A stretch of 64,000 nucleotides of DNA from Confluentibacter sediminis (GTDB lineage Bacteria; Bacteroidota; Bacteroidia; Flavobacteriales; Flavobacteriaceae): assembly GCF_003258355.1 (NCBI RefSeq), contig NZ_QKPO01000003.1, forward strand, positions 248,001 through 312,000, given 5' to 3'. Below are positions 24,027 through 32,709 of the stretch, piece after piece. The stretch's first letter is position 1; each line of letters begins with the position of its first letter. The notes beneath the pieces are model-generated. The model was not told the origin of the DNA. It was given only the letters and a program-made list of their open reading frames with translations, and did no database searches. A program made the position numbers and the translations under genes.

Positions 24027-26441
24027 TTACTCTGTTATTGAAGTGAAAACCCAAGAACCAGACGTAACTTTAAAAGAAACATATTGATTATCGTCTTTAT
24101 AAAAACTAAGACCTTTTACTTCCTTTAAAGGTTTTCCGTTTCTCCAAACAACTACATCTCCGACTTTTATTTCTTTAACACCATTTCCAGAGTCAAACAC
24201 ATGTTTAGGAATACCTACTACTCCAACTGTCTTTTCAGGCAAAATCAATGTTTGTGTAAAAGTCATATCTGTAATGTTACAAGATGCCTTGATCACTCCA
24301 AAGGGCGTAGGCAAAGTACCCGAAACTTGTTTTAAATCTCCCATTTTAGGTGAAAAGTTAAACTCTGAATATGCGACCTTTAATGGACTAATTCCTAAAA
24401 TACCAGTACTTAAATGAAATATAGGACCAGCAGACCAAGCATGATTGTTACTGTTCTTTGCTGGAAATTCTTCCCATAAAGTAGATGACCAACTATTAAT
24501 CATTTCCGAATAACGGTTTCTCATCCTAACAAGTGTGGCTTTAGGATCAAGTTCCATCATAGCCATTTCAACATACATTTCCTGAAAAGGACTAGCATCA
24601 TATCTTGTATTCAAAACTTTCAATACATCTTCCCTTTTAGAGTCTTCAACCATTCCTGCCAAGACTGCCCAAGCATTACTCCTATCGTCTATTACAGAAG
24701 ATTGCTTTGTTCCATTTCTATGAAATACGTAAGCTTTGGCAGTATTATTCCAAAAATATTTATTGAAATTCTCTTTAACTTTTGTTTGTAAGGTTTTGTA
24801 ATAAGACTTATCAGATTCATGTCCTAATAAATCAGCAATATTCATTACTGCATCCAAAAGCAATATATAACTTGCATTTACCACCGTATTTGTACTACCG
24901 ACAACTATATCTTTATTATCTCCCCAGTCTATCCAGTTCCATGGACCAGATTGTAAAACAAGCATTCCGTCACTATTAGTGGTACTGTTACAATAATCAA
25001 TATACTTTTTAATATTTGGATAAAGTTCTTCTAACAAATCTTTATCTTCAGAATACATATAATATTTCCATAGCATTGCTACTGCAGTTATATTCTGGTC
25101 TGGCAGATGAAACTCAATCCCTGGGGCAGTTGTATAAAGAGAGCCGTCTGGTTTTTGAGTGTTCATTAATTCACGGTATGCTTTTCTGCTTAATAGATTA
25201 CTTCTTGTGTCATATAAACAAAAAGAATATAGAATCTGTTCAGAAACATCTCCCCACCATTGTCCCCTTTCTCGATTAGGACAATCAAAATACATATCAC
25301 GCATACATACAATAGATGTATTTTTACATTTAGTCCACAAAGTATTTAAATCTGTATCGTTTGATGAAAACTCTCCAAGTATATCTGCATTATAACTGGT
25401 CTGTCGAAATTTCACATTTAACAATTTCACAGGTTCTTTTACATTTGAAAATTCATATCTAACATTATGACTACTTGAGTTTTGCCATGCAAAACACTCA
25501 AACTCTTGAATTCCTTTTTTAGTAATATATTCTTGATGATAAAAATCGTTTAATACAATTCTTATTTTAACTCCTGCAGGCGCATCAACTTTAAGATAAG
25601 GTGTGCCTTGTATATTAATGCCCAGATCTCCTACTACAGTAGTGTTTTCAGTGATATTGGTATTCTGTAATTCTGATTGATTTAGGTATGGTGTTAACCC
25701 ATAATCTTTCCAAAAAGGGATGGTACGATATACAAGATGATTCCAAGGTGCCACCGTAGGATTCCCTTTAGAAATTGCTTGGTTCCATGAAGTATCATTA
25801 TAATCGTACGCTTTCCAGTTACCCAATTCCTTTTGAGCATTATAAACTACTGGCCATGCAACCCACTTATAAGATCCATCTGGGTTCTTTAATTGTTCCG
25901 TGGCAGCAAAAGCTGGGTTGATTTTGACTTTCCATGTGGCATCAGAAATGATTAATGGAATATTTGAATCAGATAATTTTGATTGAAAAAGAAACCCTCC
26001 CTGATCTACGGTTATTTGCGAATAACTGTTTTCACCTCCTTTATACCACACAAGTGCCGCAATGATGTTCTCTCCCTTTTTAAGGTAGGGAGCTAAATCA
26101 ACTTCATCATAATATGTATTTGTTAAATCTGGACGACCGTCTAAACCACCATCTCTAATGACCAATGAATCATTAACATATAACCAATATTTATTTTCAG
26201 CAGCAATTTGGGTTATTGCTCTTTTAGGTTTAGATGTTAATGTTATTTTTTTTCTTAATGATAACCATGTGTTATTTGGCCCTTTGGCAGATGTCCAAAT
26301 CCAATTTGCCGTCCAATCAGTTGGCACTTTTGTTTTCTGTGAACTTGCTATTTTTGGGCTACAACTTATTAAAATAGAAAATAAAACAACTATAATTGAT
26401 ATTCTTGATATTCTTGATATAGAATTTTGGGTGTATTTCAT
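24027..26441 (-). CDS. GH78-like alpha-L-rhamnosidase, lipoprotein
   Basis: This 804-residue enzyme has signal ISIIVVLFSILISC. N-terminal beta domains (about 40-330: ANWIWTSAKGPNNTWLSLRK, KYWLYVNDSLVIRDGG) resemble the Bac_rhamnosid_N region. The (alpha/alpha)6 domain contains MYFDCPNRERGQWWGDVSEQ, equivalent to the catalytic acid loop of GH78 (usually CPQRDERLGWTGD), and later SSTLWEEFPAKNSNNHAWSA. A C-terminal beta domain (FNFSPKMGDLKQVSGTLPTP) ends it. The variant acid loop leaves substrate specificity uncertain: alpha-rhamnoside or a related sugar. It is a single-gene unit with its own direct-repeat promoter. The start of its signal region is encoded by a short tandem repeat (26397-26420) giving SRISRIS. 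Confidence 0.8.
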   Translation of the reverse strand: MKYTQNSISRISRISIIVVLFSILISCSPKIASSQKTKVPTDWTANWIWTSAKGPNNTWLSLRKKITLTSKPKRAITQIAAENKYWLYVNDSLVIRDGGLDGRPDLTNTYYDEVDLAPYLKKGENIIAALVWYKGGENSYSQITVDQGGFLFQSKLSDSNIPLIISDATWKVKINPAFAATEQLKNPDGSYKWVAWPVVYNAQKELGNWKAYDYNDTSWNQAISKGNPTVAPWNHLVYRTIPFWKDYGLTPYLNQSELQNTNITENTTVVGDLGINIQGTPYLKVDAPAGVKIRIVLNDFYHQEYITKKGIQEFECFAWQNSSSHNVRYEFSNVKEPVKLLNVKFRQTSYNADILGEFSSNDTDLNTLWTKCKNTSIVCMRDMYFDCPNRERGQWWGDVSEQILYSFCLYDTRSNLLSRKAYRELMNTQKPDGSLYTTAPGIEFHLPDQNITAVAMLWKYYMYSEDKDLLEELYPNIKKYIDYCNSTTNSDGMLVLQSGPWNWIDWGDNKDIVVGSTNTVVNASYILLLDAVMNIADLLGHESDKSYYKTLQTKVKENFNKYFWNNTAKAYVFHRNGTKQSSVIDDRSNAWAVLAGMVEDSKREDVLKVLNTRYDASPFQEMYVEMAMMELDPKATLVRMRNRYSEMINSWSSTLWEEFPAKNSNNHAWSAGPIFHLSTGILGISPLKVAYSEFNFSPKMGDLKQVSGTLPTPFGVIKASCNITDMTFTQTLILPEKTVGVVGIPKHVFDSGNGVKEIKVGDVVVWRNGKPLKEVKGLSFYKDDNQYVSFKVTSGSWVFTSITE

Positions 26442-26471
26442 TATTAATGATTATTTAAATGTATTAAATAG

Positions 26472-26517
26472 TAAAACTAATTAACTCATATAATATTACT
26501 ATCCTGCACTATACTGA
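26472..26517 (-). promoter_or_regulatory. GH78 promoter with two 10-bp direct repeats (site P2)
   Basis: ACTATCCTGC (26498-26507) and ACTATACTGA (26508-26517) repeat with a 10-base period. The block 26498-26520 differs from 10163-10185 at a single base. A TAGTTTTA sequence on the minus strand (26479-26472), one base off TAnnTTTG, is again 18 bases from the first repeat. It lies 30-76 bases upstream of the GH78-like start codon. Confidence 0.65.
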
Positions 26518-26575
26518 ATTTATAGCTTTTATAAAATATGAATTAAAAAAGGATGTGCAACAGAACCCATATTTT

Positions 26576-27499
26576 TTATAATACTGGCAATGCATCTTTT
26601 ATCTTTTCCCAAAAATTTTCATTAAAAAGATACGATGCTCCTATTAAATTTGCCTCTTCTGAATTTGGAATGATGGTTACGGGTATATCTACGCCTTTAT
26701 TTTTCCATAATTCCAAAACTCTTGGCAAAAACAATTGGTGTGCTTTGGTAATGCTACCTCCTATTAAAAGTAAATCAGTATTGAAATCTGAGAGAAAGGG
26801 TAGCATAAATTCTGCTAAATTATTCGAGAACTCATCAAATACCTGTTGGGTATATTTATCATTAAGATAAACAATATCTTTCACTCCTTTAATTTCTGAT
26901 TTACCAGAAAGAAAACAATATCTAGAAACAAACCATCTTGTTGAAAAATAATTATCAGCAATATCATTTTTATAAACCTTATCCCACAGACAACCTCCTT
27001 CGGGGACTAAATCGTCATCAGCAATAGGTAAATTGTCTTTTAAAAAAGCCGCTCCGAAGCCCGTGCCAATTGTTATTGCAACTACTTTTCGTTTTTCTTT
27101 AAATTCATTCGTTAATTTACCACCAAGACCAAAGGAAGAGGCATCATTTAAAAAGCGCAGTGACACATTTTCTGCATTCAAATAAGAAATCAATTCATTG
27201 ACCACTGAAACTTGATAAAGTGATTCATATTTGTCATTTTTTTTAAACATGGCCTTTCCTGTCCTATACTCAAAAGGACCAGGCATTGCAAATCCAATAC
27301 ATATAGTTTCTTTAGCATTTGTTAGGCTTATCGTTTTGTTGATCACCTTAGCCCAATCTTTAAAAACTGAATCTTTACTTGCTTTGCTGTTTACTGAACC
27401 TCTAAAATAGGTTCCTGAAATTATTTTATAAGTGGTTGTATCTACTGCTGCACTTGTGATATGGCTTCCACCAATATCAACTCCAATGGTTATTGACAT
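26576..27499 (-). CDS. ROK-family sugar kinase
   Basis: This 307-residue cytoplasmic protein has no signal. The N-terminal ATP-binding motif is GVDIGGSHITSAAVD; the sugar-binding and catalytic loop is RFLNDASSFGLGG, with the Asp of the ND pair as base; AITIGTGFGAAF and LLIGGSITKAH complete the fold. The ROK zinc motif (CxCGxxGCxE) is absent, only EGGCLWD remaining, so it belongs to the zinc-less subgroup. It probably phosphorylates the hexose released by the mannosidases, feeding it into central metabolism; sugar specificity cannot be assigned. It is the last gene of the minus-strand unit starting at 30555. Confidence 0.85.
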   Translation of the reverse strand: MSITIGVDIGGSHITSAAVDTTTYKIISGTYFRGSVNSKASKDSVFKDWAKVINKTISLTNAKETICIGFAMPGPFEYRTGKAMFKKNDKYESLYQVSVVNELISYLNAENVSLRFLNDASSFGLGGKLTNEFKEKRKVVAITIGTGFGAAFLKDNLPIADDDLVPEGGCLWDKVYKNDIADNYFSTRWFVSRYCFLSGKSEIKGVKDIVYLNDKYTQQVFDEFSNNLAEFMLPFLSDFNTDLLLIGGSITKAHQLFLPRVLELWKNKGVDIPVTIIPNSEEANLIGASYLFNENFWEKIKDALPVL

Positions 27500-27534
27500 A
27501 AAAAATAAATTTACTTAATACTAATCTTTTGTTT

Positions 27535-27823
27535 TAGTTTTGTTCTGTATAAAATTCAGTAATAATGGGAATGCGGGATAGGTCATATCATGACTAATCT
27601 ATTAAACCTCCCCCATGAAACCACACTATAACTGGCATTTTCTTTTTACCTCTGCCTCTGTGTAATACACCTCCAAAAGACCCATCTTTTTCTGATATGC
27701 TGTGGTATTTACTAAAGACTCATCTGGATAAAATATGGCATCTGCCCGTTTGTATTCAATATTTTGTGCGCTTAACCATAAAGAAAATAAAAGCGGTAAA
27801 AAATAAATAAGGATTTGTTTCAT
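27535..27823 (-). pseudogene. Frameshifted remnant of an exported alpha/beta-hydrolase (esterase)
   Basis: The ATG at 27823 gives a signal peptide (MKQILIYFLPLLFSLWLSAQ), then KRADAIFYPDESLVNTTAYQ and LEVYYTEAEVKRK, after which the frame is lost in an A-rich run near 27640. In the next frame the minus strand continues MPVIVWFHGGGLID, an HGGG oxyanion-hole motif of carboxylesterases, then stop codons and a fragment reading RIPIITEFYTEQN. Everything downstream, including the catalytic Ser region, is missing; the ROK gene follows. It is a decayed carbohydrate-esterase-like gene, 16 bases after GH92-D. Confidence 0.75.
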
Positions 27824-27838
27824 AATTTAAAATATAGA

Positions 27839-30043
27839 TTATTCTATTTCTGTTTCAATATTAAGGGTTCCACCTTTTTTAAATAATGAATAGGGCACAA
27901 AGTAACTTTCTAGCTTTTCTCCATTTGTCTCTATTGTTTTTAATTTCCGAGTGTTTCCTGTTCTTGAAATGGTTAATTCGTTACCATTGTTCAACTGCCA
28001 TTTAATCTCATCAAAAATTGGAATTGTCGTTAAGAACTCGTTATCTGCAGTAGATAATGGATATAGTCCTAATGCTGAAAACACATACCATGATGACATT
28101 TCTCCTGCATCATCCATCCCTGGTAAGGCACGTCCATAGGCTCCAACTCCATAATAATCTTTAAGAAGTTTATCTATAACTTCTTGCGATTTTTCAGGTT
28201 TATCAACAAAATAATAAGAAAATGGTGCTTCATGATCTGGCTGATTCCCATGGCAATACTGCCCCATAAAACCACAAACATTTCTTGCTATGTGATTGGG
28301 ATTCCATGGGACTGTAAATAATGAATCCAATTTCCTTTCAAATTGATCTTTGCCTCCATATAAATCAACTAAGCCAGACATATTATGAGGAACATAGAAA
28401 GACAATTGCCATGCGTTTGCCTCTCTATACATATATTCGTAATAAGGGTATTGGGGATTAAAAGGTGTAATCCAGTCACCATTCTCTAGTCGTCCTCGCA
28501 TAAAATGGGTCTTATGGTCAAACACGTTCTTGTAATTTTCAGATCGTTTCATTAAATCTTTAGCATGTTCAGAATCCCCTAATTTGTTTGCCAAAAGACT
28601 TAAGGCATAATCATCATGTGCAAATTCCAAGGTTTTTGAAACTCCTGCACTTGATACTGTTTCTACATGAGGGTTTTTAATATCTAGATCGGATATATAT
28701 CCTTTTGCTATATACTCAGCAATATGTGGTCTTGTACCTCCTTCTTTATAGGCATTATTCAATAAGAGTTCATAAGCTTTTTGAATATCAAAATTAGTAA
28801 TTCCTTTAAAATAGGAACCTGCAATAAATGGGGCTGCGTGATCTCCATGAAAAAAGGTAGGCATAAAGCCCATAATCGTTCCGCGATCTACCATACTTTG
28901 AATAACATTCCCTGCTAGTTCTGGGCGTAGCATTCCTAACAATACCAATTTATTTCTATAGGTATCCCATAACGAGGGCAAGGTGTAATACTTAAAGTTC
29001 TCTTTTCGAATCATACCCGCTTCATCTGAAAATTCTCCATTTATATCGCTCCTTAATGCCGGCCACAAAAAAGATCGGTACAGAGAACTATAAAAGAGTT
29101 CTTTTTCTCTTTCTGAGCCTCCTTTAATTTTTATTCTAGACAGTAATCTATGCCATTCTTGATTTCCTTCGGAATGAATTTCATCAAAAGATTTGTTTCC
29201 AATCTCGTCATTAAGATTTTCTTTTGCATTTTTTGTACTTACAAATGACAATCCTATCTTTAAAGTAACTGCCCCATAATCACCATTTTTGAGGTGAACC
29301 ATTGCATATCCATTTTCGTTAATGTTTTTGATATCTAATGTTGTTATTTCTTGGTTTGTAACAACATAAAAATACACTTTATCCCTACCCATATTTTGAA
29401 CACCTTCCAATTCATGATTTCCTATTTTATTGATCTTCCAATCAACAACATGATTATTTGCTTTACTTAGGTCAAATAAAATACGCTTGTCATCATTGTT
29501 TTCAAAAGTATACTCGTGTATGCCACATCGCAAGGTAGAACTCAATCTCACATTCACTTTGAAATTTTCTAGATAGACTTGATAATAGGCAGGGGATGCT
29601 ACTTCTCTTTCATGTGAAAATTTCGATTTATAAGGATACGTTTTTGATCCTGAGACAGGCAAAACAGGAATATTACACAAATTCCAATGTCCCTTGTTTG
29701 TGTGCGTAAAACCTAAAATTTCTGTGTCTTCATATTGATAACCCGCACCCGTATGGTATTCTGTTATGGGACTCAATTGAACCATGGCATTAGGTAAAGA
29801 AGAGCCAGGAAATACTAAGCCTGCCCATACTCTCCAATCTTTTGGAGGTGAATAACCAATTAACTTAGTATCTGTTAAAGGTGCCGTTCCTAAAAAAGGA
29901 TCTACATATTTTGTGGGATTTTCCACAAAATATGCTACGTTTTTATCTTGCTTTTTTTCTTTATCTTCATTTTTTTGCTGGCAGGATAAAATAGGGGATC
30001 CTATTAATAGAAAAAAAATGACTCGATTAAGTGAATGCTTCAT
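27839..30043 (-). CDS. GH92 family protein with Gln at the general-acid position (GH92-D)
   Basis: This 734-residue lipoprotein has signal NRVIFFLLIGSPILSC. GH92 motifs are KYVDPFLGTAPLTDTKLIG, LGFTHTNKGHWNLCN, the LPSLWDTYRNKLVLLG block and MDDAGEMSSWYVFSALGLYP. The acid loop is CHGNQPDHEAPFSY with Gln601 in place of Glu and an unusual DHE after NQP. Its ATG overlaps the stop of the deleted GH125 gene (ATGA, 30040-30043), so translation was coupled to that gene. The Gln suggests cleavage of a bond with a good leaving group or loss of general-acid catalysis. Confidence 0.9.
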   Translation of the reverse strand: MKHSLNRVIFFLLIGSPILSCQQKNEDKEKKQDKNVAYFVENPTKYVDPFLGTAPLTDTKLIGYSPPKDWRVWAGLVFPGSSLPNAMVQLSPITEYHTGAGYQYEDTEILGFTHTNKGHWNLCNIPVLPVSGSKTYPYKSKFSHEREVASPAYYQVYLENFKVNVRLSSTLRCGIHEYTFENNDDKRILFDLSKANNHVVDWKINKIGNHELEGVQNMGRDKVYFYVVTNQEITTLDIKNINENGYAMVHLKNGDYGAVTLKIGLSFVSTKNAKENLNDEIGNKSFDEIHSEGNQEWHRLLSRIKIKGGSEREKELFYSSLYRSFLWPALRSDINGEFSDEAGMIRKENFKYYTLPSLWDTYRNKLVLLGMLRPELAGNVIQSMVDRGTIMGFMPTFFHGDHAAPFIAGSYFKGITNFDIQKAYELLLNNAYKEGGTRPHIAEYIAKGYISDLDIKNPHVETVSSAGVSKTLEFAHDDYALSLLANKLGDSEHAKDLMKRSENYKNVFDHKTHFMRGRLENGDWITPFNPQYPYYEYMYREANAWQLSFYVPHNMSGLVDLYGGKDQFERKLDSLFTVPWNPNHIARNVCGFMGQYCHGNQPDHEAPFSYYFVDKPEKSQEVIDKLLKDYYGVGAYGRALPGMDDAGEMSSWYVFSALGLYPLSTADNEFLTTIPIFDEIKWQLNNGNELTISRTGNTRKLKTIETNGEKLESYFVPYSLFKKGGTLNIETEIE

Positions 30044-30555
30044 TTTGAAATATGATTAAAACAATAACTCAAGTTTTCTTGATAGGCTTTCCATAAAAAC
30101 TCTCTAAATAAGGTGTTGGCATAAGGGACTTTAATGATATACTGTGTTTGGGTATTGCCTACTCCTGCTATTAGTTTTTTTAATTCATAATCTTTGTCTA
30201 CAAATGCCATATAGGGCATAGCCTGGGCAGAGCTATCTCTCAGCCACATGATATCGATATCACTTATTATTCTATAAGTATGGATGTTTCCATTACTTTC
30301 AGAGAAGTTCACCGTTCTATCCAAGGTGTTTGGGAAGCAATTGTTGATCCCTTTCTTTAGTTCTTCTTCTTTTACATTTTTTTGAAATTCCTTTATGGCA
30401 TCTTCCATATTTTTATTTTCAAAATGTCTTTCTGGTTTAGGTAATCTAATTGCAGGAAATTCGTTTAGAGGGCTTGACGTCGTTAAATAGATTGAATTCA
30501 CCATGGATAAACCTCCTAAAATTACTGTACCCCTTAAAAATTTCCTTCTTTGCAT
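30040..30555 (-). pseudogene. GH125 alpha-mannosidase gene with a large in-frame internal deletion
   Basis: The 171-residue product starts like the intact GH125 at 36381-37811: MQRRKFLRGTVILGG (Tat-like), NNCFPNTLDRTVNFSESNG, IMWLRDSSAQAMPYMAF and NTQTQYIIKVPYAN. It then jumps to the family's extreme C-terminus, TLFREFLWKAYQEN. In the intact copy these segments are about 300 residues apart. Both parent sites contain Ala-Asn (GCN-AAY; PYANAF and WANTLF), so the junction near 30115-30120 looks like a microhomology deletion. The catalytic core is gone, so no enzyme activity is expected. The frame is preserved, as is the ATGA overlap with GH92-D. Confidence 0.85.
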
Positions 30556-30640
30556 AATTGTTTAATTTGCTAATTAAAAATACTTGAAGTTAGATTCTTT
30601 ATTGTTTCCTATAAGACACATTAATTTATTTCTACAATAT

Positions 30641-30661
30641 TAAGTAAATCGATTTAGTAAA
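30641..30661. promoter_or_regulatory. Candidate LacI-family operator (O2)
   Basis: The site reads TAAGTAAAT-CG-ATTTAGTAAA, a near-perfect palindrome around the central CG characteristic of LacI-family operators. It agrees at 17 of 21 positions with the operator at 32459-32480 and, in reverse complement, with that at 10761-10781. It lies 86-106 bases upstream of the deleted-GH125 start and just downstream of the lacI-type gene, so it probably controls the 30555-26576 unit. Confidence 0.6.
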
Positions 30662-30767
30662 CATATAAAAAATATTTTTTATTTTGTTTATTAAACAATA
30701 CTTATATAAAAATGATTTGAAGCTAATCTAGAAAAACTTTAAAAGTCTAATTTTAAAATATCACTAA

Positions 30768-31802
30768 TTAATTATCCCTATGAGAGGAACTTCTAATTAT
30801 AAGATTTGTTTTTAACTTAATCTGAGTAATCGGAGAACTCTTTATGTCGTTTTTAAGCAAAGATAGCATTAAACTCATAAGAGTTTGAGCAATTTCAGTA
30901 AATGGTTGAGATACTGCAGAAATAGATGGTCTATATATTTCAAAAAAGTCTAAATCATCAAAAGTTATAATCCCTAATTTATTTATATAATCAGGAAAAT
31001 TTTCATTTAAAACCTTCAACCCACTTAAGGCCAAATAGTTTGTAGCAAAATATAATGCATCTAAATCAGGTGTTTTTTCTAAAAATCCTTGAATACTACT
31101 TTTCTTGGCTCCATCAGTTAAATGGATATCCTGACGTGATATTTTTATTATATTTTCTTCTAAGCCAGCTTCAAAAATGGCTTCTTTATACCCTTCAAGC
31201 CTGTCTATCATTTGGGTTTGTTCTACATCCGTTAAAATAAATCCAATATTCTTAAACTTATTATCTATCAGGTGCCTAGTGGCATTATATGAAGCCTCTT
31301 TATTATTTACGACTACGTAATTAGTATCTAATTCTGGAAAATAACGATCAAAAAGTATTACAGGAATCCCTTCTTCTATTAGTTCTTCAATTTTTGACTT
31401 TATTCCTGGAGATGGTATAATAATATAACCATCTATCTGCGTGTCTTTAAATAAATCTATTAAATCTATTGATTTTTCATCATTATTTTCATGACTACAA
31501 AACAAAACTTTATACCCCTTCTTATAAGCGATATCTTCCATAATTCTCGCTAGTTTTGCGAAAAAATAATTAGAAATGTCTTCAACCATAAAAACTATGA
31601 TTTTCGATTTTCCTGTTCTTAAACTTTGAGCTGTATGATTTGGCTTATAGTTTATTTTTTTAGCGTACTTTAATATTTTATTTGTTACAGCTTCTGATAT
31701 TTTTTTTTCTTGAGCTTTACCATTAAGCACAAAAGATACTGTAGTCACTGAAACTCCATTAGCGGCGGCAATATCTTTAATAGAATATCGTTTGTTTTTC
31801 AT
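30768..31802 (-). CDS. LacI-family transcriptional regulator
   Basis: This 344-residue protein has an N-terminal LacI helix-turn-helix (YSIKDIAAANGVSVTTVSFV, with LNGKAQEKKIS completing it), the hinge KKINYKPNHTAQSLRTGKSK and a Peripla_BP_3-like sensor domain (IIVFMVEDISNYFFAKLARI, IDGYIIIPSP, GIITFDDLDFFEIYRPSISA). The hinge helix carries LRTGKS where minor-groove Leu insertion occurs, so DNA binding should be normal. It is flanked by LacI-type operators at 30641-30661 and 32457-32482 and shares their consensus with the site before 10801. The effector is probably a mono- or oligosaccharide from the glycan; that is inference. Confidence 0.93.
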   Translation of the reverse strand: MKNKRYSIKDIAAANGVSVTTVSFVLNGKAQEKKISEAVTNKILKYAKKINYKPNHTAQSLRTGKSKIIVFMVEDISNYFFAKLARIMEDIAYKKGYKVLFCSHENNDEKSIDLIDLFKDTQIDGYIIIPSPGIKSKIEELIEEGIPVILFDRYFPELDTNYVVVNNKEASYNATRHLIDNKFKNIGFILTDVEQTQMIDRLEGYKEAIFEAGLEENIIKISRQDIHLTDGAKKSSIQGFLEKTPDLDALYFATNYLALSGLKVLNENFPDYINKLGIITFDDLDFFEIYRPSISAVSQPFTEIAQTLMSLMLSLLKNDIKSSPITQIKLKTNLIIRSSSHRDN

Positions 31803-31974
31803 TTAAATTAGATAACATTATAATCTTTGACTATTCAAATATTAAAAATACCACAATAACACTTAAATAAAAACATAACGTAATACAATAATTCCTGTAA
31901 AAAATTAAACAACTTATATTCAGTTATTTAAAACAACTCTTTGTTTACCAATTAATATTTTGAATCTTTATTTT

Positions 31975-32430
31975 TTATACTTAGTATTTTATATTTAGTA
32001 AAAACACTTAAACCATAACGGGTAATTTAAAAAAAACAGAAAAGTGGTAAAATAAATGAAAAATTTACCTCAGAAATATTCATGATTCTAACATCTGCCA
32101 ATCCATTTCTTCCCATATCTATAATGAGAACATTATTTTTGGCATTAAAGCTCCTCCTACTATTTTACCGCAGAACCAACTTTAAATTGCTCTCTGTTAA
32201 ATTCCCTAAGGCAATTCCATAAATTGTTGGAAGCATTAATGCGATCATACAAAAATAGCCATTTGTCCTTAGTTTCTTCTAAATAGAAAACTTTAATAGC
32301 TTATCGAAGGCTTGTACCATAGTATCTTTAACAGTATTTGCAATACCATAAAGCAAAAAAAAGACGTAACAAGTATAAATGGGAATCATGTTTTTTTTGG
32401 CATTACAGATATGCCCGTTTGTTCGTCCAT
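31975..32430 (-). pseudogene. Broken sugar MFS permease (FucP-like) with internal deletion
   Basis: From the ATG at 32430 the minus strand reads MDEQTGISVMPKKNMIPIYT, then CYVFFLLYGIANTVKDTMVQ: the N-terminus and first membrane helix of FucP-type sugar symporters. After a stop at about 32283, shifting frames give CMIALMLPTIYGIALGNLTE, VGGALMP, IIDMG, LADVRI and NFSFILPL, which are conserved C-terminal half motifs of the same family. About two thirds of the roughly 430-residue protein is missing and frameshifts are present. It lies immediately after a LacI operator, so it was once the regulator's target and probably imported the released monosaccharide. Confidence 0.8.
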
Positions 32431-32456
32431 ATTATAACATATATAATTAAAAAGTT

Positions 32457-32482
32457 AATTTAGTAAATCCTTTTACTAAATT
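32457..32482. promoter_or_regulatory. Candidate LacI-family operator (O1), perfect inverted repeat
   Basis: AATTTAGTAAA (32457-32467) and TTTACTAAATT (32472-32482) are exact reverse complements separated by TCCT. It lies 26 bases upstream of the broken permease start codon and close to the lacI-type gene. It shares arm sequence with O2 and O3 but has a CC centre where those have CG. Confidence 0.6.
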
Positions 32483-32709
32483 TGATAAAAAATTAATGAC
32501 CTCTGCTTACTTTCCTAAAATTTGGATAACTATTTTTTTGATTTTAATTACAACTTAAAGAATTTCCTAAACAACATTTGAGTTATTTTATAGACTTATC
32601 ATCTGGTATTAAACCATATATCCAATTAAAAACATCTTTTAAAAGGTCTTTATATGTGTCAATGATTTCTTTTAAACTTTGTGAATCATTATCTTTATAT
32701 GTCAATCTT

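Noticed and set aside
26397-26420. Tandem repeat GATATTCTT in the signal-peptide region of the GH78-like gene
   Set aside because: Only about two and a half 9-base units, coding for SRISRIS; more likely chance or mild slippage than a phase-variation switch, since units are a multiple of three.
32583-32708. Short minus-strand ORF of about 40 codons (reading NDSQSLKEIIDTYKDLL) directly after GH92-E
   Set aside because: It has no ATG, no recognisable family and low complexity; it may be a relic but support is too weak to annotate.
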